Below, in pieces: positions 17,374 through 27,857 of a DNA stretch of 47,500 nucleotides. The notes below the pieces were generated by a model, which was not told the origin of the DNA, made no database searches, and saw only the letters and a program-made list of their open reading frames with translations. Made by a program: the position numbers and the translations under genes. Every line of letters begins with the position of its first letter. Within the stretch, counting starts at the first letter, position 1. This stretch comes from Prorocentrum cordatum (lineage: Eukaryota; Sar; Dinophyceae; Prorocentrales; Prorocentraceae), in assembly GCA_963575745.1 (NCBI GenBank), contig CAUYUJ010018726.1:1041112-1088611 (forward strand). Direction: 5' to 3'.

Positions 17374-17676
17374 ATGAGGGGGGGGGAGGGGGAAGAAGAT
17401 GAGGGGGAGGATGAAGAGGAGGAGGAGGTGGAGGATGATGAGGGAATGGTTTATGTCAAGTGGAAGGGGGGTGATCAAGCAATTGGCTTCGCCCCCAGGG
17501 TAGAGAGAATGGGCCGCCCGCGGCTTTACGCCACCTGGAAGGATGAGACGTTGAACGGGATGTTTGCGAACATGGCCACGCGGGCGGCGTTGGGCAACCT
17601 TGACGAATCTATGTGGCAGAGAATAGATTTGCAATCCCATCTTGGCGTGGGGGGATCGTCTTCGGCTGTGTCGTGA
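17374..17676 (+). CDS. Unknown acidic ORF, copy 1
   Basis: About 100 codons: a Glu/Asp-rich start encoded by GA-rich repeats, then a more ordered part (MVYVKWKGGDQAIGFAP and ATWKDETLNGMF). The ordered half is kept in copy 2 at 26376-26624 but with several amino-acid changes between copies, which gives little sign of protein-level constraint. No family recognised. It may be a gene remnant. Confidence 0.25.
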   Translation: MRGGEGEEDEGEDEEEEEVEDDEGMVYVKWKGGDQAIGFAPRVERMGRPRLYATWKDETLNGMFANMATRAALGNLDESMWQRIDLQSHLGVGGSSSAVS

Positions 17677-17943
17677 TTTTGGCCCTATACGCACAGATCC
17701 TGTTGGGGCACTTCTGAGTCGAACCATCCTGCCCGACTTCCCCGATGGTTCGGCTTGCAGCGGTCATGTTGGCGCTCGTGGCGATGACTTGCATCGCGCC
17801 GTCGTTGGCGGCAATCCCCGAATACATTGTCAATGTCGCATCGGGCGTCGTCGGGGCGAAGCCGAGCATGACTCACATCGAGCTCGTCCCCTTCGCTCGG
17901 GATGCACTGCCTCGCGCGCTGCAGCACGGATGCGGCTGGAATA

Positions 17944-17948
<5 letters not shown>

Positions 17949-18021
<73 letters not shown>

Positions 18022-18032
18022 TGGGGGGGGGG
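17949..18032. repeat. Long poly(T) tract followed by a G run, copy 1
   Basis: T homopolymer of about 72 bases (17949-18020) followed by GTGGGGGG. The matching site in copy 2 (26851-26912) has short T runs and a long G run instead. A homopolymer of this length is very unstable and also prone to assembly error. Confidence 0.9.
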
Positions 18033-18101
18033 GGCAGGCGAGCGGTGAGGAGCGGGATGGGCGGGGGCGAGGGGGGAGGAGGGAGGTGCTGGAAACGAGA
18101 G

Positions 18102-18102
<1 letters not shown>

Positions 18103-18140
<38 letters not shown>
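18103..18140. repeat. (GA)n microsatellite
   Basis: Short GA repeat, matched in copy 2 at 26993-27028 with GGAGGA interruptions. The surrounding 150 bases are purine-rich with no gene. Confidence 0.85.
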
Positions 18141-18143
<3 letters not shown>

Positions 18144-18358
18144 ACAAGAGAATGAGGGGGATGAGGAAAGGGAGGAGGAGACAGAGGAGTTGCAGTGGAT
18201 GAGAGTTGGGGGGGCGGCGGGCTGGGCGCGCGGCGCGCGCCCGCGCCCTCCCACGAGGGGACTTCGCCCGCGACCTCCGCTTCGCCCATATCTTCGCTGG
18301 CCAGGACGCCCTTGGCAGATCAATCTCGGCGCGGGGGTTTCGGCGCGCAACCTTCGAC

Positions 18359-18968
18359 ATGGCGCATTCCCCATCCGAAGACATTCGCGCGACATGCGGC
18401 ATTTTATGGGCAAGTGTGTTATGTTACCGAGTCATGAAGGGTGGCGTCGTCCATTTTGGGATCGAATGTTGCAGTTTCACTTGGATGTCGAGCGGAGCGA
18501 GTGGGCGCCGCGGTCACATTTTAGGCGATGGGTCTCAAGAGTTTGTTTCCACTGGGAACCTCATGGTTCATTGGCTCAGCTTGGTAGCATTCGACTTGGC
18601 CATTCGCGGCGTGCGCTACACAATCGAACAGCGAACGCTGTCGACGATGATGCACCACCCGTGTTTCCAAATTCTTCAGGCGACTGCGAGCCAATCTAGG
18701 ATTTGCCCGTGGCTGGGGGCGCTTGCCGAGTCTCCCGAGACACCCAAACCAGTTCATATTTTTTTCGACGCTGCCGCCAACAGCAATTGCCCGTCATTTG
18801 AAGCGGCGCAAGCCTCGTGCCGCAATCAGAGATGCTGCTGCGCCCAAGGCGTGGGGCGCGTCGGCTGGCTGGGTGAATGGCCATCGCGCTCTGAAGCAGA
18901 CTGGCGTGTATCCAGCGGCATTCGGAGAGGCGTATGCCGACCTATTTGTGGAAGTTGCATTGTTTTAG
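18359..18968 (+). pseudogene. Methyltransferase-like multicopy protein, copy 1, frameshifted
   Basis: Same coding sequence as 27249-27857 but with seven Ts at 18759-18765 where copy 2 has six, which breaks the frame before the conserved end. The text continues one frame away to FGEAYADLFVEVALF at 18968. The blocks are those described for copy 2, including GIECCSFTWMSSGASGRRG and YTIEQ. The start is taken at the ATG at 18359 by analogy; the frame is open further upstream through GC-rich sequence with no coding character. Confidence 0.45.
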
Positions 18969-19013
18969 GCGCAGTCGCCGCGCTAGGCGATATACGAGGG
19001 CGCCATGGGCGCT

Positions 19014-19135
19014 GAACGGGGGGGCGACGTGGGCGAGGGGGGGGAGGATCGGGATGGGCAGAGGGAAAAGGAGAGGGAGGGAGATGGAGAGGGAGCGGGG
19101 AAGATGAGGGGGTGGAGGGCATGGATAGGAAAGGA
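19014..19135. repeat. Purine-rich low-complexity stretch
   Basis: GGGA/GAGG-rich DNA on the + strand, repeated identically in copy 2 at 27903-28024. No gene is supported; frames across it encode Arg/Glu or Pro/Ser repeats. Confidence 0.7.
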
Positions 19136-19290
19136 CATCAAGATGACAGCAGCGCAGCCCAGGCACCCGCGCATGCATGCTGGCCCGCCCTCCCCGCGCC
19201 GTGATGGCGTAGGCGCAGGCGTCGGCCTCTAGTTCCGACCCGTGGCGGACCTGCCTCCCGTCTGTCGGCGGGCGGCTCCGGCAGGCTGGG

Positions 19291-19291
19291 G

Positions 19292-19354
<63 letters not shown>

Positions 19355-19394
19355 CTCGCCGTCCTCGCCGTCGCCGCCGCCGCCGCCGCCGCAT
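19291..19394. repeat. (TCG)n trinucleotide array grading into (GCC)n, copy 1
   Basis: About twenty TCG units followed by GCC-rich units. All three sense frames and all antisense frames are open (Ser, Arg, Val; Asp, Thr, Arg), so apparent proteins here are artefacts. Copy 2 has a shorter version at 28180-28271. Confidence 0.9.
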
Positions 19395-19616
19395 TGCGGT
19401 GGGGATGGGTCCTGGCCAAGTGCGTTCGGCGCGATCAGCGCCCGCCGAGCAGCCGCTGTCTCGCGCGTGTTTACACTTCTGGACCGCTCCCGAGTGGGCA
19501 ACCACACGGGCAAAATATGGCGCCTCGCCGCGTCGCCGCCGCACCGCGAGGAGTCGATGCATCGACGATGCGCGCATCAATTTGGGGTCATTGTCGACCC
19601 AGCTATGTGGCATCGC

Positions 19617-19705
19617 CGACGCATCCCCGATGCATCGCTGACCCATCGCTGACCCATCGCTGATCCATCGCTGACCCATCGCTGACGCATCGCTGATGCA
19701 TTGCA
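19617..19705. repeat. 11-bp tandem repeat (ATCGCTGACCC-type)
   Basis: About seven units of an 11-base motif with small variants (GACCC, GATCC, GACGC, GATGC), flanked by GCATCGATGC-type palindromic words. Repeated in copy 2 at 28497-28585. Confidence 0.85.
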
Positions 19706-20293
19706 TCGATGCGCCGAGATGGCGAGCACGCGCGCTGACTGCATAACCAGCCGATGCATCGCGACGCATCGCCGTTGCAATAATGAGCAATTCTTGGAGA
19801 CGGCAGTCGGCCGCCACCCTCGCACTTCCGATCTCGCCCCTCCCCCGCTGCTCACCCCCGCCCCCCCCCACGTCCCTGCCCCCCCCCTCTTCAGCCATTC
19901 ACGCCGAAACAATGAAGCGCACCATGGCTGACCGCTCACCCCCTGCGTCGTTCGCAATCTCCGCCGAACCCCACCGCTGGGGGCCGCCATCGAGCTTAGG
20001 TTCACACCGTGTGATGGCTGGCTGATGCAGTGGCCCAGCGGTAACGCGGTGCACCGACGTTGCCTCAACGAGCAGGATCGGCCCGACGCAATATTCATAT
20101 GTATAGATAGGGCGATTGAGCGCACGACGGGACGTGTTCGCTCGACCGACGCGCGGCCAGGGGAGGCGAGACAACGAATGTGAGATCGATTGTGAGATCG
20201 ACTGTCACCCCCGCACCTCCTTATCACCCGAAGGGTGGCCGTATATGTTTATAGACATATTTATGTATGGAACAGTAGGAGACCCGAGATGAA

Positions 20294-20491
20294 TTGGAAA
20301 TTCTTCATCGGCCACAACGGCATCTGGTCAAATGCCCATCTTGGAGGCCTGTGGACGCACCGATACCGTTCCAAGAGTATGAGACCGTCGATGGAATCAC
20401 AGTCCCCGTTATGCTGCCCAATCCCGAGGAGCGGGCACGCAGGGAGAGGATTCATCAGGAGTATCGGCGGCTGCGAGCGGGAGCTGAATAA
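20294..20491 (+). pseudogene. Unknown acidic helical ORF, copy 1, truncated by a stop
   Basis: Reads in the same frame as 29173-29487 but ends at TAA at 20489-20491, where copy 2 has GAA. The part before the stop contains PIPFQEYETVDG and MLPNPEERARRERIHQEYRRL. After the stop the same frame continues to match copy 2. Confidence 0.35.
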
Positions 20492-21164
20492 TATGGCGAG
20501 CTTCTCCGCGCTCAGGTTCCTAGCAACATCTGCAGGGCCATTGCAGATTTCCATGCGAAGCTGGCTGAAACGTGGATGCCGAGCGTCGAGGCATCGCGTA
20601 TAGATTAAACACGGGCGGGAGGAGGTGGATGTGGACGAGGATGGCGAGGGCGAAAGCGATGGTGATGAGGGAGGCGAGGTTGAGGATGGGGACGGGGGGC
20701 GGCGAGGCGGTGGATGAGAAGGGGCACGTACGAGGGCGAATGGGGGGATGACGAGGAGGAGGATTGGAACAATGAGGAGATGCAGAGGAGCACGGGATAA
20801 TGAGAAACGAGATTGCAATAATAGTGCGCAAAACCTCAGGAGGACATCGTCGCAGCAATCACGCCATGGAAGACGAAGCGGACGAGAAACACTGATCGGG
20901 GGAGCTGGCGGTACTAAGACTGCGATCTAGTTGGCACCGATCCGCGAAGGCAATTCCGCGCCATGGAAACGAGGACGCACGGAACCATTCGAGCCTCTAG
21001 GATCGAAACGGTTTGGCCCTTGGGAGCCGCCCCGCCAACCGCCGCGCTCGGAACGACGCGCGATGAAGAACCGGGGGGAGGGCGGAGCGCCGCGGTGAAA
21101 CGGGGGGGGGGGGGGGGAGGAGGCAGGAGGAAACAGCGGGAGAGACAAACCCTTGCGCACACCC

Positions 21165-22825
21165 TGTGGTGTCGAGAAAGATGCTGCCACGCCCTCTATG
21201 CCTGGACGTCGCACTAGCTTATAGAGGGCCGCGGTGAGGCGGTGAGAGACCACCCCCTGCGCACCCCCTGTGGTGTCGAGAAAGTGCCACGCCTGTTATG
21301 CCTGGACGACTGGGGCGTATAGAGACCGCGGTGAGAGACCACCCCCTGCGCACCCCCTTGGTGTCGAGAAAGTACCACGCCTGCTATGCCTGGACGACTG
21401 GGGCGTATAGAGACCGTGGTGAGAGACCACCCCTTGCGCACCCCCTGTGGTGTCGAGAAAGTGCCACGCCTGCTATGCTTGGACGGCTGGGGCGTATAGA
21501 GACCGCGGTGAGAGACCACCCCCTGCGCACCCCCTGTGGTGTCGAGAAAGTGCCACGCCTGCTATGCCTTGACGACTGGGGCGTATAGAGACCGCGGTGA
21601 GAGACCACCCCTTGCGCACCCCCTGTGGTGTCGAGAAAGTGCCATGCCTGCTATGCCTGGACGACTGGTGCGTATAGAGACCGCGGTGGGAGACCACCCC
21701 TTGCGCACTTTCGTTTTTTTTTTCACTGTGGTGTCGAGAAAGTGCCACGCATGCTATGCTTGGACGACTGGGGCGTATAGAGACCGCGGTGAGAGACCAC
21801 CCCCTGCGCACCCCCTGTGGTGTCGAGAAAGTGCCACGCCTGTTATGCCTGGACGACTGGGGCGTATAGAGACCGCGGTGAGAGACCACCCCCTGCGCAC
21901 CCCCTTGGTGTCGAGAAAGTACCACGCCTGCTATGCCTGGACGACTGGGGCGTATAGAGACCGTGGTGAGAGACCACCCCTTGCGCACCCCCTGTGGTGT
22001 CGAGAAAGTGCCACGCCTGCTATGCTTGGACGGCTGGGGCGTATAGAGACCGCGGTGAGAGACCACCCCCTGCGCACCCCCTGTGGTGTCGAGAAAGTGC
22101 CACGCCTGCTATGCCTTGACGACTGGGGCGTATAGAGACCGCGGTGAGAGACCACCCCTTGCGCACCCCCTGTGGTGTCAGAAAGTGCCACGCACGGCCT
22201 GCTATGCCTGGACGACTGGGGCGTATATGAGACCGCGAGTGAGAGACCACCCCTGCGCACCCCTGTGGTGTCGAGACAAGTGCCAGCTGCTATGCCCTGG
22301 ACGACTGGGCGTTATAGAGACAGCTCGGTGAGAGGACCACCCTTTGCGCCCCCCCCTGTGGTGTCGAGAAAGTGCCACGCCTGTTATGCCTGGACGACTG
22401 GGGCGTGTAGAGGCCGCGGTGAGAGACCCCCCACTGCGCACCCCCTGTGGTGTCGAGAAAGTGCCACGCCTGCTATGCCTGGGCGACAGGGGCGTATAAA
22501 GACCGCGGTGAGAGACCACCCCCTGTGCACCCCCTGTGGTGTCGAGAAAGTGCCACGCCTGCTATGCCTGGACGACTGGGGCGTATAGAGACCGCGGTGA
22601 GAGACCACCCCCTGCGCACCCCCTGTGGTGTCGAGAAGGTGCCACGCCTGCTAGGCCTTGCGCCAGTGTCGTGGATAGCGGCCGAGCTGAGAGACCACCC
22701 CCTGCCCACCCCCTGTGGTGTCGAGAGAGTGCCACGCCTGCTTGGCTTTGCGCCAGTGTCGTGGATAGCGGCCGAGCTGAGAGACCAACCCCTGCGCACC
22801 CCCTGTGGTGTCGAGGAAGTGCCAC
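21165..22825 (+). repeat. 89-bp minisatellite array, copy 1 (about 18 units)
   Basis: Units begin around TGTGGTGTCGAGAAAGTGCC and include GGACGACTGGGGCGTATAG and ACCGCGGTGAGAGACC. The period is 89 bp, not a multiple of three, so every frame stays open and yields false 74-200 aa ORFs. Within the array a block of about 547 bp (six units plus a T-rich insertion near 21705-21727) is repeated: variant order 21250-21600 recurs at 21795-22150. Units become degenerate at the right end, where the last two carry GGCCTTGCGCCAGTGTCGTGG. Confidence 0.95.
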
Positions 22826-22985
22826 GAGCTGTGCTGTGCTGAGCTGAGCTGAGCCGTGCTGGGCTGTGCTGAGCTGTGCTGAGCCGTGCTGTGTGCTGAG
22901 TTGAGCTGAGCTGTGTGCTGTGCTGAGCTGTGTTGTGCTGTGATGTGCTGTGCTGTGCTGTGCTGAGCTGTGCTGTGCTGTACGA
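22826..22985. repeat. Pentamer/hexamer repeat (GCTGT, GAGCT), copy 1
   Basis: About 160 bases of GAGCTGTGCT-like units directly after the 89-bp array; identical in copy 2 at 31410-31569. Confidence 0.9.
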
Positions 22986-23004
22986 AGAGTGAGGTGCGTG
23001 TGTG

Positions 23005-23006
<2 letters not shown>

Positions 23007-23040
<34 letters not shown>
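23007..23040. repeat. (AT)n-(GA)n compound microsatellite
   Basis: Short AT run followed by a GA run; same in copy 2 at 31591-31624. Confidence 0.9.
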
Positions 23041-23179
23041 TGTCGCGGGTGCGGCGCGGCAGGGAAGAAAACCATAACCCCACGAAGCATGTGGGGAAAC
23101 ACTGATGATCATGTATAGCCCACCCTTCCATCCATGTTTCCCCGCCCGCCCCTCCTCTATGAAAGAACCAATGGGAAGT

Positions 23180-23278
23180 CATATAAAGTTATGAAACGTA
23201 TGGAAAAGTTATGGAATAGTTATGAAATAGTTATGGGAAGTTATGAAAAGTTATGGAAAGTTATAAAGAGTTACAGCC
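23180..23278. repeat. 10-bp AT-rich repeat (AGTTATGGAA-type)
   Basis: About nine degenerate units built on AGTTATG(G/A)AA, in contrast to GC-rich surroundings; same in copy 2 at 31764-31862. No gene overlaps. Confidence 0.85.
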
Positions 23279-23384
23279 CTCTTACGAACTCGATAGTAGC
23301 GAGTTACCCGTAAACACTTATAACAGCTCACCGTTGTTGTTAGGATCTCACAAGGGCAAAATGCGCGAAGCAGGGAATCTCCGC

Positions 23385-23975
23385 TGATCCTCCAGGGGCC
23401 CCTGGAACTCTCCAGCGACGCTCTGGCGGCCCCTGTCTCCTGTGACGTGCGAAGGCCCCCCTGACCCCCCCCTCGACAAAAAAAAAAAACCTCATGGGTG
23501 CCCCATCGAACCCTCCAAGGACCTCAAGGGGTAACCCTGGAGCCCCCCCCGAACCCTCCGAGAACCAAGGGGACCCTGGAACTCTTCCAAACGATCCAGG
23601 AGTTCCTGGGAGGACCCTGAAACCCTTCAGTCCCAGGGGGGGCCCTCGAACCCTCCAGACACCCCCTCAGGGAGACCATCGAATCTCCAGGAACGCCCCA
23701 TGGGACCCTCGAACCTCTACGACCCCCTCTGGGGGACCATCGAAACTACCAGGACCCCCCGCAGGGGGGCTCTGAAAACCTGCGGAACCTCTGGGGGGGC
23801 CCTCGAAGCGTCCAGGAACGCCCAGGGGGGCCATGGAGCCCCCCCGAACCCTCCAGGAACCACCATGGGGAAACTGGAACCCTCCCAAACCCTTCAGCAA
23901 CCCCCAGGGGTCCTCAATCCCTCCAGGACCCCTGGGGGGAACCTCGAACCCTCCACGAACTCCCCGAGCTCGCGC
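23385..23975. repeat. Degenerate GC-rich minisatellite (CCTCCAGGA/GGGGGACC-type), copy 1
   Basis: About 590 bases of loosely periodic units, 30-45 bases long, alternating CGAACCCTCCAGGA-like and C/G-run words. Pro/Gly-rich frames across it are artefacts. Repeated almost unchanged in copy 2 at 31969-32559. Confidence 0.8.
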
Positions 23976-24327
23976 TGGGATCTTCAGCAGGTCTCCTATG
24001 CCAACTGGAACCTGCCAAGCCCCTTCCCGACGACATCTCCTACAGCCCTCCTCCTTCTCCGCCAGCCACCTCCTGCCCGCGTTACCCTGTGCCTCGTCCA
24101 TGCAGCGGCGCGGTGCCTGTGAGAAGAGGGGGCATGCCTTGCGCTACTCGTAGGTTCGTGCCCCCTCCTTCGTCGCATATCCTGCGCGGTACTCGCAGCT
24201 GCATATGGTTGGGTCCTTCGCCAGGCTAATTTTATATACCATTACCTCTGTTCTAGGGGCTGCTTACGAAGGCCTTGCCACGGGCTTGCAGTCTGGTGCC
24301 TCACAAAACACGAAATAGTTGGACGAC

Positions 24328-25104
24328 ATGGCTGTTGAATTGCTTTGCCGTCTCACTGATGGCGATGCCGTGCTCTCGGAATTGCAAGAGCAGCCGTCGC
24401 TGAGGGCCCCCGCCTTGGAGTTGGCCTCTCGGCTGATGGCAAGCAAGCAAGCAAGCAAAGGACCGATCGGACGCCACAAAGCGTCGCGCCCCACTCGTGA
24501 GGACGACGGAACTTTAGAACTGGCCTGCCATGGCGAGCGACGCTGGCGGCGAAAAACTTGGATGCAGCATTGGCAGGCGTGCTTGATGGGGAGGGGAGGA
24601 GGAGGGAAGAAGGAGAGGCAGGTGAGGGGCTGGGGAGGGCGACGGAAATCAATTGTTCATGTATTGGATATGCTTTTCTCCAGCATGGACCACTTCATTC
24701 GTGAAAACTCTCGGAATGCTTGTGCCAAAGTCCGCTTTGTCTTGCTGCGCAGAAAAGCAGACGCGCTGTCGGTCCACCGGGTTTCGGGACGACCGCGTCG
24801 CCGAAGAGATCCTTGTGGGGTCCACGCCAACACTTGGTGCAGCCAGCTGCAAGGATGCGCCGCGATTCCGGTGCCGGTCGAATTTGTTCCTTGCGTTGGC
24901 CGGCATGTTTCATTGCACTGGTCGGCAACCGCCAGCGTGCACGGTCGAATTTTTTATTTGCGCCGCCTGCACGGTTCACCAGGCGTGTGCAAGGCTTGGC
25001 GAATTAGCTTCGTGGCTAGATACATTTTGAAACATCCTTCAGGCCTGCCTGTCGATCCCTGCGGAATGTTCCTTGAGCGGTCGACTACAGAAAAAAACAC
25101 TTGA
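24328..25104 (+). CDS. Unknown ORF, copy 1 (258 aa)
   Basis: Frame from ATG 24328 to TGA 25104. The N-terminus looks protein-like (MAVELLCRLTDGDAVLSELQ), then a purine-rich low-complexity part (GRGGGGKKERQ), then a basic Arg/Val-rich second half including VLDMLFSSMDHFIRENS. The frame is also open in copy 2 (32912-33688) with only two or three changes, but the neighbouring non-coding sequence is just as conserved, so this is no proof of coding. No family or domain recognised. Confidence 0.3.
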   Translation: MAVELLCRLTDGDAVLSELQEQPSLRAPALELASRLMASKQASKGPIGRHKASRPTREDDGTLELACHGERRWRRKTWMQHWQACLMGRGGGGKKERQVRGWGGRRKSIVHVLDMLFSSMDHFIRENSRNACAKVRFVLLRRKADALSVHRVSGRPRRRRDPCGVHANTWCSQLQGCAAIPVPVEFVPCVGRHVSLHWSATASVHGRIFYLRRLHGSPGVCKAWRISFVARYILKHPSGLPVDPCGMFLERSTTEKNT

Positions 25105-25797
25105 AAAGGGGGCCCGCCGCCCGGGAACATGTACTATTCGGGATTATCGGGAGCCTTGAGACGGGGGTCAGTGCAGACGGGGGCCAGCCAGAGCGTTGGA
25201 TCTTGCAGGATCGTGCAAGGCCAGGGGCGCCCTGACCGGGGCCTGGGTGCAGGATTCTGCAGGATTGCAAGGCCTGATTGACCCGGGCTTGGGCCGACCG
25301 GGGTCAGAATCGCCGCGCGGGCAGTTCCGTTAGTTGGGGTTTGGGGCCATTGCGAGTATTCATAATTTTGAAGATTTGGTGGAGTGGGCCACCGAAGATC
25401 TGACGGGGCGCGGTTGCCTTTCATGCAGTGCGTCGCGGCCGGTGGCGGATCGCAGCGCAGCTCGTGCGGTCTGTTGTCACTGTAGTCACTGGTCCTGGGC
25501 TGCGAAGTAACCCACCACATCAGCATCAACGCATCTTGAGACCCGTTACGGAACACGCAGGACAAGTTACGGATACACCGCGTACATGTCAGAGGCAAGT
25601 GGGGCAGAAACGAAGCGAACGACGCAGAGCGAGCGACAGACGAGGGGCGACACGTTTGCCTCCGAGCCGATGGCGAGCCACACAGAGTGCACCGCGCAGG
25701 CGGCGCCGCGCGAAAGTGGCGGGGGAGTCCCCGCCGACGCGGTCTGGTCATCCCGAGGGAGCCCCATCGACACGCGGGGGTCGTCCACTGCGACTGA

Positions 25798-25798
<1 letters not shown>

Positions 25799-25846
<48 letters not shown>
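25799..25846. repeat. (CT)n microsatellite at the duplication junction
   Basis: Forty-eight bases of CT repeat joining the end of copy 1 to the start of copy 2. At the matching end of copy 2 (34380) there is no CT; the sequence runs on into unique DNA. The repeat that precedes copy 1 was therefore copied together with the unit. Confidence 0.9.
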
Positions 25847-25849
<3 letters not shown>

Positions 25850-26375
25850 GCGCTCGCCCTCCCTCCCCCGTCACCCCGCCCCTGCTCCCTCTCGCCAGCG
25901 CCCCCTCTCGCCCACGCCCCATCCTCAGTCAGGGGTGAGGGGCGCGCGTTCTCGCCCGCGGCCGCCCGTTGATTGCTCGCCGCATTTTTCTTGACGGATC
26001 GCTCGGCACTGGTAAGGGGGGGCCGTTCCAACATCCAATTTGGAGTTGTGACTGCACTTTTTTTCTTTGTCCTCCCGAAGGACGGCGGACGCGGCCTGTG
26101 GAACCGCGCCAGCCCCGTTGCGCTTCTCCAGGACAGGGATGTGTTGGGAGCGGCAGGGAGGTCGTGGGATCGGCTGGGAGGAGTGGGCATGGGCAGGATA
26201 GTGAGCGGAGCGGGGATGGCGCGGTTCCTGCTTCTCTACTGGGCTCGCTGGCCTTGCAGCACGATGTCGGGTTTCGTTCTCGAGCGGGCTAGGTGCCGCG
26301 GACGAGGACAAGGAGGAGCAGGATGAGGGGGGTGAGGGGGAAGAAGATGAGGAGGAGGATGAAGAGGAGGAGGAG

Positions 26376-26624
26376 GTGGAGGATGATGAGGGAATGGTTT
26401 ATGTCAAATGGAAGGGGGGCGATCAAGCAATTGGCTTCGCCCCCAGGATAGAGAGAATGGGCCGCCCGCGGCTTTGCGCCACCTGGAAGGATGAGACGTT
26501 GAACGGGATGTTTGCGAAAATGGCCACGGGGGCGGCGTTGGGCAACCTTGACGAATCTATGTGGCAGAGAATAGATTTGCAATCCCATCTTGGCGTGGGG
26601 GGATCGTCTTCGGCTGTGTCGTGA
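26376..26624 (+). CDS. Unknown acidic ORF, copy 2
   Basis: Counterpart of 17374-17676. The acidic lead is in a different frame here because of indels, so only the ordered half remains open. Changes such as Val to Ile, Tyr to Cys and Asn to Lys separate the copies. No function can be given. Confidence 0.2.
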   Translation: MEDDEGMVYVKWKGGDQAIGFAPRIERMGRPRLCATWKDETLNGMFAKMATGAALGNLDESMWQRIDLQSHLGVGGSSSAVS

Positions 26625-26850
26625 TTTTTGGCCCTATACGCACAGGTCCTGTTGGGGCACTTCTGAGTCGAACCATCCTGCCCGACTTCCCCGATGGTTC
26701 GGTTTGCAGCGGTCACGTTGGCGCTCGTGGCGATGACTTGCATCGCGCCGTCGTCGGGGCGAAGCCGATCATGACTCACATCGAGCTCATCTCCTTCGCT
26801 CGGGATGCACTGCCTCGCGCGCTGCAGCACGGATGCGGCTGGCATAAAAG

Positions 26851-26880
26851 GGTTGTTTTTGTTTTTTTTGGGGGGGGGAT

Positions 26881-26912
<32 letters not shown>
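26851..26912. repeat. T/G homopolymer tract, copy 2
   Basis: TTGTTTTTG, T8, G9, AT, then a G run of about 32 bases, at the site where copy 1 has the long T tract. Such G runs can fold into quadruplexes and are often misread in sequencing. Confidence 0.85.
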
Positions 26913-26915
<3 letters not shown>

Positions 26916-27248
26916 GCGAGCGGTGAGGAGCGGGATGGGGCGGGGGGTCGAGGGGGGGAGGAGGGAGGTTTGCTGGAAACGACGGAGAAACAGAGAGAGA
27001 GAGAGAGAGAGGAGGAGAGAGAGAGAGATAAACAAAGAGAATGAGAGGGGATGAGGAAAGGGAGGAGGAGACAGAGGAGTTGCAGTGGATGAGAGTTGGG
27101 GGGGCGGGGGGTTGGGCGCGCGGCGCGCGCCCGCGCCCTCCCACGAGGGGACTTCGCCCGCGACCTCCACTTCGCCTATATCTTCGCTGGCCAGGACGCC
27201 CTTTGCAGATCAATCTCGGCGCGGGGGTTTCGGCGCGCAACCTTCGAC

Positions 27249-27857
27249 ATGGCGCATCCCCCATCCGAAGACATTCGCGCGACATGCGGCATTTTATGGG
27301 CAAGTGTGTTATGTTACCGAGTCATGAAGGGTGGCGTCGTCCATTTTGGGATCGAATGTTGCAGTTTCACTCGGATGTCGAGCGAAACGAGTGGGCGCCG
27401 CGGTCACATTTTAGGCGATGGGTCTCAAGAGTTTGTTTCCACTGGGAACCTCATGGTTCATTGGCTCAGCTTGGTAGCATTCGACTTGGCCATTCGCGGC
27501 GTGCTCTACACAATCGAACAGCGAACGCTGTCGACGATGATGCACCACCCGTGTTTCCAAATTCTTCAGGCGACTGTGAGCCAATCTAGGATTTGCACGT
27601 GGCTGGGGGCGCTTGCCGAGTCTCCCGAGACGCCCAAACCAGTTCATATTTTTTCGACGCGGCCGCCAACAACAATTGCCCGTCATTTGAAGCGGCGCAA
27701 GCCTCGTGCCGCAATCAGAGATGCTGCTGCGCCCAAGGCGTGGGGCGCGTCGGCTGGCTGGGTGAATGGCCATCGCGCTCTGAAGCAGACTGGCGTGTAT
27801 CCAGCGGCATTCGGAGAGGCGTATGCCGACCTATTTGTGGAAGTTGCATTGTTTTAG
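27249..27857 (+). CDS. Methyltransferase-like multicopy protein remnant, copy 2 (202 aa)
   Basis: Intact frame from ATG 27249 to TAG 27857. Blocks: GIECCSFTRMSSETSGRRG, then MVHWLSLVAFDLAIRGV, YTIEQ, MHHPCFQILQ, GALAESPETPKPVHIFS and a final LKQTGVYPAAFGEAYADLF. The order Cys-Ser-Ser/Phe block, later Glu-Gln block, and a closing TQ-YP-FG block is a pattern I associate with an abundant dinoflagellate protein family that looks like a cytosine-C5-methyltransferase fold (PCxxF of motif IV, ENV/EQP of motif VI). Here Pro of the PC pair is Glu and the catalytic context is damaged, so activity is unlikely. A family search would settle the assignment. It is probably a fragment of a larger gene or retroelement. 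Confidence 0.45.
   Translation: MAHPPSEDIRATCGILWASVLCYRVMKGGVVHFGIECCSFTRMSSETSGRRGHILGDGSQEFVSTGNLMVHWLSLVAFDLAIRGVLYTIEQRTLSTMMHHPCFQILQATVSQSRICTWLGALAESPETPKPVHIFSTRPPTTIARHLKRRKPRAAIRDAAAPKAWGASAGWVNGHRALKQTGVYPAAFGEAYADLFVEVALF

Larger units (their letters stand above)
16941..25798. repeat. Tandem duplication, copy 1 (about 8.86 kb)
   Basis: Begins after (CT)n with a C-rich stretch and ends at GCGACT just before the (CT)n at 25799. Nearly all of it recurs in the same order in copy 2 (25847-34379). Sequence identity is very high from about 22380 to 25790, lower from 16941 to 21200. Copy 1 is longer mainly because its 89-bp array, poly(T) and TCG repeats are longer. Confidence 0.95.

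Noticed and set aside
19242-19660. Ser-rich or Asp-rich protein
   Set aside because: Encoded by (TCG)n/(GCC)n; all frames are open.
20026-20060. tRNA or SINE, because TGGCCCAGCGG fits the Pol III A-box consensus (and the same at 28910)
   Set aside because: No B box at the right distance downstream and no cloverleaf could be drawn.
21165-22825. CRISPR-like array
   Set aside because: Units are contiguous direct repeats with no unique spacers, and the genome is eukaryotic.
21165-22850. Apparent proteins of 74-209 aa in overlapping frames
   Set aside because: The 89-bp unit has no stop in most frames and its length is not a multiple of three, so these are repeat artefacts. The same applies to 30010-31700.
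23494-24101. Pro/Gly-rich proteins in several frames (and 32078-32685)
   Set aside because: Degenerate GC-rich minisatellite; no frame is favoured.
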